Shown here one piece after another: positions 1 through 5,792 of a stretch of 5,792 nt of DNA. This DNA comes from DASQDN01 sp035630195. Its GTDB lineage: Bacteria; Acidobacteriota; Terriglobia; Bryobacterales; Bryobacteraceae. The stretch is from positions 1 through 5,792 of the forward strand of contig DASQLD010000166.1 in assembly GCA_035630195.1 (NCBI GenBank), given 5' to 3'. The stretch's first letter is position 1. Every line of letters starts with the position of its first letter. Position numbers and translations under genes: made by a program. Below the pieces are notes generated by a model that saw only the letters and a list, made by a program, of their open reading frames with translations, was not told where the DNA came from and made no database searches.

Positions 1-2659
1 GCTCTGACCGCGCCGGTGTAAGCGCCGACTGGCTGCTGGATGGTTGGGCGCCAAACTGATTGTTACTATTCGCGGCCTGGGAGACCTGCGCCGCCGGTTG
101 GGCATTCTGTTGCCGCTGCTGGCCTTGCTGGCCCTGTTGACCTTGCGAGGGCACGTTGATGAGGAGGTTTTGAATGCTCTCGATTGTGTTGCGCTGACTC
201 TCATCGGCGCGGACGAGGATCTCGATTTGCTTGTCGTCTTCCCGGTAGCGTGTGGCGACGTCACCACGAACTTTACTGCGGACAGCATTCGACACCTGGT
301 TCTCATCGAGGCCAAGACGCGCCAGCTTCTCGCGATCGAACCGTACCTGAATCTCGGGGTTCCCGAGCTCCGTGCTGGTTCGGATATCATTCAAGCCGCG
401 CATAGTCTGCATCCTCGAGGCAATCAAGTCTGCAGCTTTGCGTTGAAGTTCCAAGTCGTAGGCGTAGATCTCGACTTCAACCGGTGTTTTGACACTGAAG
501 AGAGTAGGACGGCTAAAGGTGAAAGCCAACTCCGGATACTGCTGGAGTGCAGTTCGGATCTTGGCAATCGTGCGACCTTCGGCCTCCTTGTCGTGCTTGT
601 CTTTCATCACGACATAGAGCTGAGCAACGTTCTCTTCTTTCGACTCGCGGGCAAATTGATTCTTGTTGCTGCCGCCAACGCTCGAAAAGACGGCGCGCAC
701 TTCCGGATACTGCATCACGTCGTGTTCGATCTGACGCATCATGCTGTTGGTTTGGGGCAGCGCCTTGCCTTCCGGCAAACGAACTTCGAATTGAAATTCG
801 CCTTGGGTGAGGGAGGGAATCAGCTCGGCTCCCAAATGGCTTCCGATGTACCCGGCTGTGATAAGCAGCGCCAAGGCGGAGAGAACAACGAGCGCCTTAT
901 GGTCAAGAGCGGCTTCGACGGACGGTTTGTAGAACTTGCTAAACCGCAGATACACGGCCTCGAACGCGTCTAGCGCCGGATTGACAATCTTGTTGACGCC
1001 CCTTCCAATAGCGCGGACGAGCCGCCGCAAGTCAGTCAACAGAACAGCCGATAAATCACGGAACAAGAACTGCGAAACGGCGCCCCACTTGCGGTCAATC
1101 CAACGCGACGTCTTTTGTAAACCACGAACGAGCGGTTTCTCGCTTAGCGGGCGCTCAAGTCGCACGCGTCCTTCTGTGTGATCTTCGAACTTCCGGCGTG
1201 CCTGGATCGCGAGGATCATCGGCGTCAGAGTGAAGCCGACGACTAGCGACACGAGCTGCCCGTACGTGATGGTGAGCGCCTGATCGCGGAACAATTGACC
1301 CGCAATGCCAACCACAAAGATCAGCGGCAGGAATACCGCGATACTTGTGAACGTGGACGCGACCATCGCTGCGGCTACTTCCTTCGTTCCCCGATAGACA
1401 GCTTCCTTGATCGGCAAACCAGTGGTCTTCTTACGGTGAACAGCTTCAAGCACAACAATTGAGTTATCTACCAGCATGCCGACGGCAAGCGCTACTCCAC
1501 CGAGGGACATCAGGTTGAGCGATATGCCCGTCTGATACATCAATCCGAACGTCCCCAAAATCGAAACGGGGATGGTGAATCCGATGATCAGTGTGCTCTT
1601 CAAATCACGGAGAAAAAGGAAAAGAACGAAGATTGCCAGAAAACCGCCAATGACCGCCGAATCGAGCACATCGTCGATGGCCATCTTGATGAACTCAGCC
1701 TGATTGAAGACGATCTGATACTCGACGCCTTTTGGCATCAGGTTGGCCTTCTTAAGGGAATCGAGCTTCTGTTGAACACCCTCGGAAACCGTGACGGTAT
1801 TTGCGTCGGCCTCCTTGTAGATAGCAAGCTCGACGCTCTCCTTGCCATTGAGACGCGCGATGATTTCGCGATCCTTGGTTCCACGGTAGACATGAGCGAC
1901 ATCGGACAAGATGATCCGGCGGCCACCTTGATTGCGAACGATGATGTTGCTGATTTCTTCTACGGATTTGAACTGGCTGAGGATGCGGACCAGGTAGTTT
2001 GCATCGAGGTCGTAGAGGCTGCCTGATGCCTGGTTCAGGTTCTCCTGCTCGAGAATTCGTGTGATATCGGCGATCGGAATCCCGAGCTCGGCGAGTTTCT
2101 TTTCGTCGATCTCAATGCGGATCTGCTCTTCGAGTCCGCCGATGACTTTGATTGCGGCCACGCCCGAAGTCGATTCCAGGAGTTTCTTCAGTTCTTTATC
2201 GGCAGAATAGCGAAGCCGAGCCAGACTCATGTCCTTGCCGGAAAGGCGGAGGCGCATGATGGGGTCATAAGAAGGATCGAAACGCAGAAGGACCGGACGC
2301 TTGGCGTCACGAGGTAACTGTACGACGTCAAGTTTCTCGCGCGCTTCGAGGCTGGCGCGATCCATCTTTGCGCCCCATTGGAACTCGAGCACAACTTCCG
2401 ACTGGCCCGATCGTGAGACGGAGCTCAATCGTGTCAATCCCGGAAGAACGCCAACTGCTTCTTCAATCGGGCGGGTGATCAGGCTTTCGACTTCTTCAGG
2501 CGCGGCGTCCTGGTATTCAGTCTGAATCGTAATCGTCGGATAGGCGATGTCAGGAAGAAGGTTCAGAGAAAGGCGATCGAGAGAGATGTAGCCAAAGAGG
2601 CTGATCGCAAGCAGGAACATCGACACCGTGACGGGTCGATTGATGGCTCCTTTAATCAT
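1..2659 (-). CDS. RND-family multidrug efflux pump, inner-membrane permease (AcrB/MexB-like), C-terminus beyond window
   Basis: This is the proton-driven inner-membrane pump of a tripartite efflux system. The frame is open from ATG at 2659 to the left edge: 886 full codons and no stop. Family members are usually about 1,020-1,050 residues, so the C-terminal membrane half is missing. TM1 lies near residues 8-28, followed by the first periplasmic porter half (with VPLSRD-independent features such as the LLPDIAYP and PEEVE segments). TM2-TM6 cover about 331-487. The TM4 motif GMLVDNS is at 394-400, with D398 at the place of AcrB D407 and N399 at the place of D408. An extended charged linker (about 488-586) precedes TM7 (about 587-610). 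The second periplasmic half then follows and ends in a Q/G/N-rich tract from residue 838. A GGAGG ribosome site at 2670-2674 lies 10 bases before the start. The gene is 18 bases from the adaptor gene and surely co-transcribed with it. Substrate is unknown; a drug or solvent (HAE-type) exporter is more likely than a metal exporter, because the heavy-metal TM4 signature is absent. Confidence 0.95.
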   Translation of the reverse strand, partial: MIKGAINRPVTVSMFLLAISLFGYISLDRLSLNLLPDIAYPTITIQTEYQDAAPEEVESLITRPIEEAVGVLPGLTRLSSVSRSGQSEVVLEFQWGAKMDRASLEAREKLDVVQLPRDAKRPVLLRFDPSYDPIMRLRLSGKDMSLARLRYSADKELKKLLESTSGVAAIKVIGGLEEQIRIEIDEKKLAELGIPIADITRILEQENLNQASGSLYDLDANYLVRILSQFKSVEEISNIIVRNQGGRRIILSDVAHVYRGTKDREIIARLNGKESVELAIYKEADANTVTVSEGVQQKLDSLKKANLMPKGVEYQIVFNQAEFIKMAIDDVLDSAVIGGFLAIFVLFLFLRDLKSTLIIGFTIPVSILGTFGLMYQTGISLNLMSLGGVALAVGMLVDNSIVVLEAVHRKKTTGLPIKEAVYRGTKEVAAAMVASTFTSIAVFLPLIFVVGIAGQLFRDQALTITYGQLVSLVVGFTLTPMILAIQARRKFEDHTEGRVRLERPLSEKPLVRGLQKTSRWIDRKWGAVSQFLFRDLSAVLLTDLRRLVRAIGRGVNKIVNPALDAFEAVYLRFSKFYKPSVEAALDHKALVVLSALALLITAGYIGSHLGAELIPSLTQGEFQFEVRLPEGKALPQTNSMMRQIEHDVMQYPEVRAVFSSVGGSNKNQFARESKEENVAQLYVVMKDKHDKEAEGRTIAKIRTALQQYPELAFTFSRPTLFSVKTPVEVEIYAYDLELQRKAADLIASRMQTMRGLNDIRTSTELGNPEIQVRFDREKLARLGLDENQVSNAVRSKVRGDVATRYREDDKQIEILVRADESQRNTIESIQNLLINVPSQGQQGQQGQQRQQNAQPAAQVSQAANSNNQFGAQPSSSQSALTPARSE
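2..148 (-). other. Gln/Gly/Asn/Ser-rich low-complexity segment inside the RND pump
   Basis: Pump residues 838-886 are almost all Q, G, A, N, S and P, with no hydrophobic core pattern. The segment follows directly after the strand LLINVPS, where relatives have a short hairpin (in AcrB near YVRAADGQ) before the conserved VPFSAF/IPLSAV strand. It therefore looks like an insertion of at least 45 residues into a surface loop of the docking/porter region. The frame stays open with no stop through the segment, so it is read as coding. Its right boundary is outside the window. Confidence 0.75.
110..145 (-). repeat. Imperfect 9-base tandem repeat encoding Q-G-Q units
   Basis: Four 9-base units lie head to tail on the minus strand (145-137, 136-128, 127-119, 118-110). 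They encode QGQ, QGQ, QGQ and QRQ. The third bases vary between CAA/CAG and GGT/GGC, and the last unit has CGG in place of GGC. The unit length is a multiple of three, so changes in copy number would keep the frame. The tract starts the low-complexity segment of the pump and may be how it grew. Confidence 0.7.
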
Positions 2660-2669
2660 GTTGAGAGAG

Positions 2670-2674
2670 CCTCC
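2670..2674 (-). promoter_or_regulatory. Ribosome binding site of the RND pump gene
   Basis: GGAGG on the minus strand lies 10 bases upstream of the pump ATG at 2659, inside the 18-base gap after the adaptor stop codon TAG (2678-2680). It supports the chosen start and independent initiation of the pump rather than strict stop-start coupling. Confidence 0.75.
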
Positions 2675-2677
2675 GTG

Positions 2678-3925
2678 CTAAACGCCGGTCGAGGGCTTCG
2701 ATGCGCTCTCGGTCTGTCGAGAGAGCACTTTGATCTTGCCGCCTTCTTTGAGTGCGCCTTGGCCGGCAACGACTACGCTCTGGCCGGGAGTGACACCATT
2801 GCGGATCTCGACGATCCCTTCGCGCTGATATCCGAGTTCGACCTTCATGCGCTTGGCGGTGTCATTCTGCGCGATGTAGACGTAATTCTGCCCGTCCTCC
2901 TCTATGAGCGCGCGCTTCGGAATCACGACTGCATCCGATTTGGTGTCCGTACGGATGTCGACACGAACAAACGCGCCGGGACGGAAACCGGGCTTGGGTT
3001 CGAGTGTGACCGTTACTTTTACCGTTCCGCTTGCCTGGTCGACGATCGGGCTGAGACGCTCGACACGACCGGGAACACTGGCTGTATCGTCGCTGCCCAG
3101 GCGAACGGTCACCGGCTGGCCGGGCCGGACACTTCGCGTGTCGCGCTCGGACAGATGGACATCGGCGAAGAGCGGCGAGAAAGCGCCCAGATTAAAGAGG
3201 TTGTCGAGCGGCCGGAGTCGTTGGCCGATGTTGACCGTCCGCGCCGTAACGAACCCCGCGAATGGGGCGCGCACTTCCGTACGCGACAGATCGAGCTTGC
3301 TTTGGGCGATCTCGGCTTCGAGCTCAGCGACTTTATGCTGGAATTCTTTGGCCTCCGAGACAGCTCCGCGCTCGTCGTGCGTTAATTCCTCGAGCTTGTA
3401 TCTATATGTCGCGACCTCTTTATCGCTGACCAAACCTTCTTTGCGCGCCTTCTCGTATCGTTCAAATTCAGCCTGGGTATGCCCGATCTGGGCGAGCGCT
3501 TTTTGCTGCCGGATGCCGGCCTTATCCATCTGCAACTTGGCTTGGGCCAACTTCTCCTGGGAAAGCTGTAGCTTGATGCGAACTTGCGTGTCATCCAGCA
3601 AACACAGAACTTGGCCCTCCTTCACGAAGTCGCCTTCCTCGGCGAGAACCTTCTGGACGATTCCTTCGGCCAGGGTGGCGACGGTAACCTCGCGCAAAGC
3701 TCTCAAATTGGCAGTAGAAGAAAGAAACGCTGCGATTTCACTACGTTTGACAAGCGCCAGTTCGACCGGAGTGCCCTCTTTTTCCTGCTTCTTGTCCTTA
3801 TCCCCGGCCCCCTTTGCCTGAGCGACGGACCCGAACCAGCTTGGCTTCGTTTTGTAGGCGTAGTAGCCGCCACCGGCCAACGCTAATAGCGCCAGGAGGC
3901 CGTAGACCTTAACGCGCAGACTCAT
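2678..3925 (-). CDS. RND efflux periplasmic adaptor subunit (membrane fusion protein, HlyD/AcrA family)
   Basis: The 415-residue protein joins the inner-membrane pump to an outer-membrane channel in the periplasm. The N-terminus has a single hydrophobic segment (about residues 7-23) after basic residues and no lipobox Cys, so it is membrane-anchored or cleaved, not a lipoprotein as in AcrA. A Lys/Glu/Asp-rich flexible stretch follows at 38-52. The first lipoyl half-motif (EGIVQKV..EEGDFVKEGQ) is at 87-105. A long alpha-helical coiled-coil hairpin covers about 113-212, and the second lipoyl half (RAPFAGFVTARTVNIGQ) is at 219-235. A beta-barrel domain (about 246-330, with HLSERD and RPGQPVTV) and a membrane-proximal domain (about 331-401, with VVIPKRAL and the terminal GQGALKEGGKIKV) complete it. 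Length and domain order are normal for the family. The first gene of the efflux operon, it lies 18 bases before the pump, which makes an RND partner clear. The ATG start is supported by a strong AAGGAG site. Confidence 0.96.
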   Translation of the reverse strand: MSLRVKVYGLLALLALAGGGYYAYKTKPSWFGSVAQAKGAGDKDKKQEKEGTPVELALVKRSEIAAFLSSTANLRALREVTVATLAEGIVQKVLAEEGDFVKEGQVLCLLDDTQVRIKLQLSQEKLAQAKLQMDKAGIRQQKALAQIGHTQAEFERYEKARKEGLVSDKEVATYRYKLEELTHDERGAVSEAKEFQHKVAELEAEIAQSKLDLSRTEVRAPFAGFVTARTVNIGQRLRPLDNLFNLGAFSPLFADVHLSERDTRSVRPGQPVTVRLGSDDTASVPGRVERLSPIVDQASGTVKVTVTLEPKPGFRPGAFVRVDIRTDTKSDAVVIPKRALIEEDGQNYVYIAQNDTAKRMKVELGYQREGIVEIRNGVTPGQSVVVAGQGALKEGGKIKVLSRQTESASKPSTGV

Positions 3926-3931
3926 TGCGCT

Positions 3932-3937
3932 CTCCTT
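3932..3937 (-). promoter_or_regulatory. Ribosome binding site of the adaptor gene
   Basis: AAGGAG on the minus strand, within a run of A residues, lies 6 bases before the ATG at 3925. It is a near-consensus Shine-Dalgarno site and fixes the start of the adaptor. Confidence 0.85.
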
Positions 3938-4009
3938 TTTCTTGTGTCACAACACGGCGCATGATCCGCGTTGCAGGTTCCGTGCCGTTGCCGCCCAGGG
4001 TATTCCGAC

Positions 4010-4035
4010 TAATCTTAGGGATTAATCGATCTTAG
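4010..4035. repeat. Small inverted and direct repeats upstream of the efflux operon, possible operator
   Basis: TAATC (4010-4014) and GATTA (4020-4024) form a short inverted repeat around a 5-base centre. The heptamer ATCTTAG occurs at 4012-4018 and again at 4029-4035, a spacing of 17 bases. The position, 85-110 bases upstream of the adaptor start, would suit a repressor or activator site. Such short matches also arise by chance in AT-richer intergenic DNA, so this is only a candidate. Confidence 0.25.
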
Positions 4036-4047
4036 CAAGTTCAGACG

Positions 4048-4077
4048 TTTACAACACCTGGCTTGTTCCCCTATACG
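4048..4077 (+). promoter_or_regulatory. Candidate housekeeping promoter for the phosphatase gene
   Basis: TTTACA (4048-4053, five of six matches to the -35 consensus) and TATACG (4072-4077, four of six matches to the -10 consensus) are separated by 18 bases. Transcription would start near 4084 and give a leader of about 130 bases before the ATG at 4212. No PhoB-box-like pair of direct repeats was recognised, so phosphate control is not supported by what can be seen. Confidence 0.35.
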
Positions 4078-4211
4078 TAATAGACTGAGGATAAGTTCCA
4101 AAGTTAGGCTGAAAACTCGCAACAAGTGGGGATGAGTATACGACGTGACCCAACTGTAGCCAAATCGGCACACTCCACTTGTTATTTCCGACTAGACTGA
4201 GAGAGATATCC

Positions 4212-5351
4212 ATGATTTTAAAATTTGCCGCCGCCCTGTTTCTGTGCGCTCTAACAACGCTGACGGCCGCCGAGCCGAAACGTGCAAAAAACGTCATTCT
4301 CTTCCTGGCGGACGCAGGCGGAATCCCGACGCTGAATGCCGCCAGCATCGTTGCACATGGAGCTCCGCAGAGACTGTTCGTCCAGAGTTGGGGCGCGATC
4401 GCGCTGTCCGACACCTCTGCTTCTTCGTCCTGGGTGACTGATTCGGCAGCAGGGATGACGGCGATCGTGACCGGAACCAAAACGCGGAACGGCGTGATAA
4501 GCCAGGGTCCCGATGTCATTCGCGGGAAGCAGGATGGAACGAAACTGAAGACGATCCTCGAGTATGCCGAAGAACGGGGACTCTCGACGGGCGTCCTGTC
4601 GAACGTCAACATCGCTGATGCTACTCCGGCAGCCTGCTACGGTCATGCGAACGACCGCAGTAAGCACGGTGAGCTGTTTCTCGAGATCTTTTCGCCCCGC
4701 TTCGGTGACGGAGTGGACGTGGTTTTCGGACCTGGCCGTAAACGAATTTGGGAATCGGCGTCCGGAATTCGGAAAGATATCGATGCCGTCGCAAAAGAGA
4801 AAGGACGGATCATTTACGCCGATCTTAACGACGTTCCCGAAGATAGCGACCGGGCGCTCGCGGTTCTACCCGGACCAATCGACCTCAACGCCGCCGCCAA
4901 AATCGCGCTCAAGAAGCTGTCGCGGAATCCTAAGGGCTATTTCCTGATGATCGAGTCGGACGCGCATACCGACGACCCGGAAGCGGGGATTTCGCGGCTG
5001 ATCGCGTTCGATAAGCTAATCAAGGAAATTGCCGAAACGGTCAATCTGGACGAAACGCTTCTGCTCTTCACCGCCGATCATTCGTTTGATCTGCGCGTGC
5101 GCGCTGGGAACTCGACTGAATCGTTGCTGAAGGGAGCGGCCGAATGGAAACTGGATGCGGCTTCGGACAAGAAGAATGTCCGCCTGCCTTACCTTCGTGT
5201 CGAAGGCTCGCACACGGGCGAAGAAGTTCTCGCCACTGCAAAAGGACCAGGCTCGGAACTCGTAACCGGCTTTATACCGAATACGCGGCTCTTTGAGATC
5301 ATGATGGCTGCCTACGGTTGGACGGGGACCTCCACTACAACTCCTGAATAG
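4212..5351 (+). CDS. Secreted alkaline phosphatase family protein (PhoA-like) with atypical Zn1 site
   Basis: The 379-residue protein is probably an exported phosphomonoesterase or relative of the alkaline phosphatase superfamily. A signal peptide covers residues 1-20, with cleavage likely after TAA. Matches to E. coli PhoA in order: D34 in FLADAGG (PhoA D51), nucleophile S78 in VTDSAAG (S102), D136 and T138 in ADATPA (D153, T155), R149 eleven residues after T138 (R166, exact spacing), E248 in FLMIES (E322), D289 and H290 in TADHS (D369, H370), and H334 in SHTGEE (H412). The Zn1 ligands D327 and H331 have no counterpart at the expected places: the segment reads ESDAHTDDPEAG (248-259). The protein is shorter than PhoA (471) and lacks large insertions. 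ATG at 4212 was chosen over an in-frame TTG at 4179, because it is preceded by GAGAGA about 7 bases upstream and starts exactly at the signal peptide. The natural substrate is unknown. Confidence 0.9.
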   Translation: MILKFAAALFLCALTTLTAAEPKRAKNVILFLADAGGIPTLNAASIVAHGAPQRLFVQSWGAIALSDTSASSSWVTDSAAGMTAIVTGTKTRNGVISQGPDVIRGKQDGTKLKTILEYAEERGLSTGVLSNVNIADATPAACYGHANDRSKHGELFLEIFSPRFGDGVDVVFGPGRKRIWESASGIRKDIDAVAKEKGRIIYADLNDVPEDSDRALAVLPGPIDLNAAAKIALKKLSRNPKGYFLMIESDAHTDDPEAGISRLIAFDKLIKEIAETVNLDETLLLFTADHSFDLRVRAGNSTESLLKGAAEWKLDAASDKKNVRLPYLRVEGSHTGEEVLATAKGPGSELVTGFIPNTRLFEIMMAAYGWTGTSTTTPE

Positions 5352-5392
5352 CGACTGGCGAAGCGAATCCGAATTGTGATTTAGTAGTGCCT

Positions 5393-5792
5393 ATGTTTCG
5401 GATCGTTCTGTTATCGATTTTCATCGCTACGTTGAGCTGGGCGGAGGACGCAGTTGTTATCAAGACACCCATGGCGCCGCCTGCCTGGGCGCTGCTTGAA
5501 AGAGATCTTTTACGGTTCAACTCGCTAGCGGTGGAGAAGTTCGCCGAGAAATACATCGACAATAAGGGCTATCTACTGCATACGATTCGCTGGGGAACGC
5601 TCGACGGACCTGACGACGCGATCGAGACGTATTTCAACTGGACCTTGCTGCATGCCCTCGGCGGCTCCGATTCTGTCCTGAAGCTCTACAAGAAGGCGCA
5701 TGAAGGCCACTTGAAGCAATACAGTGAACTGCGTACGAAACTCACGAAACTCGCCGAGAATGGGGCCTATTACAAGGAATTCATCACGCAAT
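5393..5792 (+). CDS. Exported protein of unknown function, C-terminus beyond window
   Basis: The frame is open from ATG at 5393 to the right edge: 133 full codons and no stop. Residues 1-17 form a signal peptide (MFRIVLL..ATLSWA) with cleavage likely before EDAVV. The mature part starts with a proline-containing stretch (TPMAPPAW), then ALLERDLLRFNS, GYLLHTIRWGTLDGPDDAIETYFNW and HALGGSDS, and is predicted to be largely helical and aromatic-rich. The phrase WG..DGPDDA.E..-W...HALGG reminds me of uncharacterised exported proteins of Acidobacteriota and Planctomycetota, possibly all-helical carbohydrate-active folds, but I cannot name a family. It starts 41 bases after the phosphatase with no terminator between, so co-transcription is likely. 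There is no clear Shine-Dalgarno site; an in-frame GTG at 5387 is a less likely start. Confidence 0.8.
   Translation, partial: MFRIVLLSIFIATLSWAEDAVVIKTPMAPPAWALLERDLLRFNSLAVEKFAEKYIDNKGYLLHTIRWGTLDGPDDAIETYFNWTLLHALGGSDSVLKLYKKAHEGHLKQYSELRTKLTKLAENGAYYKEFITQ

Larger units (their letters stand above)
3926..4211. promoter_or_regulatory. Divergent intergenic region between efflux operon and phosphatase operon
   Basis: This 286-base stretch must carry the promoters of both divergent transcription units. No credible gene is seen on either strand. It holds the adaptor ribosome site next to 3932-3937, a small cluster of repeats near 4009-4035, and a possible plus-strand promoter at 4048-4077. I could not find a convincing -35/-10 pair for the efflux operon: the best minus-strand hexamers (TTGCTA and TAAGAT, around 4038-4012) have a 15-base spacer. 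No regulator gene lies nearby, so any control would act from elsewhere. Confidence 0.6.

Noticed and set aside
44..973. A 309-codon open frame on the plus strand at the left end
   Set aside because: It lies wholly antisense to the RND pump in register with its codons. Its translation has no domain or signal I recognise, while the minus frame gives clear RND motifs. Long antisense frames are common opposite GC-rich genes.
2675..3821. Two long plus-strand frames (2675-3385 and 2904-3821)
   Set aside because: Both are shadows of the adaptor gene. Their translations are compositionally odd (Arg/Ser-rich or without motifs), and the minus strand encodes a full adaptor with all domains.
3838..3925. 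Lipoprotein signal in the adaptor
   Set aside because: Residues 1-30 contain no Cys, so there is no lipobox. The N-terminus is a membrane anchor or ordinary signal peptide.
4061..4080. Possible sigma-54 promoter (TGGC at 4059-4062)
   Set aside because: The -12 GC element is not found at the needed distance.
4179..4211. Upstream TTG start that adds 11 residues to the phosphatase
   Set aside because: The extra residues (LFPTRLREIS) would sit before a well-formed signal peptide and have no ribosome site. The ATG at 4212 has a purine-rich site and starts the signal peptide exactly.
4049..4667. Minus-strand frames opposite the phosphatase (4049-4612 and 4251-4667)
   Set aside because: The opposite strand carries the phosphatase motifs with correct spacing. 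These frames have no ribosome site or family match.
5352..5392. Possible terminator between the phosphatase and the next gene
   Set aside because: No hairpin followed by a T run can be drawn in these 41 bases, so read-through is more likely.

Overview
The window holds two oppositely oriented gene pairs that diverge from a 286-base intergenic region. On the minus strand is a tight efflux operon: a periplasmic adaptor (membrane fusion protein, 2678-3925) followed after 18 bases by an RND inner-membrane pump (start at 2659), which runs off the left edge. On the plus strand are a secreted PhoA-like alkaline phosphatase family protein (4212-5351) and, 41 bases later, a secreted protein of unknown function (start at 5393), which runs off the right edge. 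Both genes that touch an edge are incomplete. There are no RNA genes, insertion sequences, CRISPR arrays or phage genes.

The organism is a diderm (Gram-negative-type) bacterium, because an RND pump and its adaptor need a periplasm and an outer membrane. Base composition looks moderately GC-rich by eye. The style of the RND pump (GMLVDNS-type TM4 motif, long TM6-TM7 linker) and the wording of the last protein suggest an environmental lineage such as Acidobacteriota, possibly Solibacter/Bryobacter-like. That is an impression from memory, not a demonstrated assignment.

Functionally, the adaptor and pump would form two parts of a tripartite efflux complex. The outer-membrane channel (TolC/OprM type) is not in the window and could lie beyond position 1 or elsewhere. 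The phosphatase and the protein after it are both predicted to be exported and are probably co-transcribed. Nothing links them to the efflux genes except the shared divergent promoter region. No regulator gene is visible.

The region is mostly ordinary, and I do not see a new multi-gene system. The points most worth a second look are the phosphatase, which keeps the nucleophile Ser and most metal ligands but seems to have lost the usual Asp/His pair of the Zn1 site, and the pump, which carries a Gln/Gly/Asn-rich low-complexity insertion in its second periplasmic half and an unusually long cytoplasmic linker.
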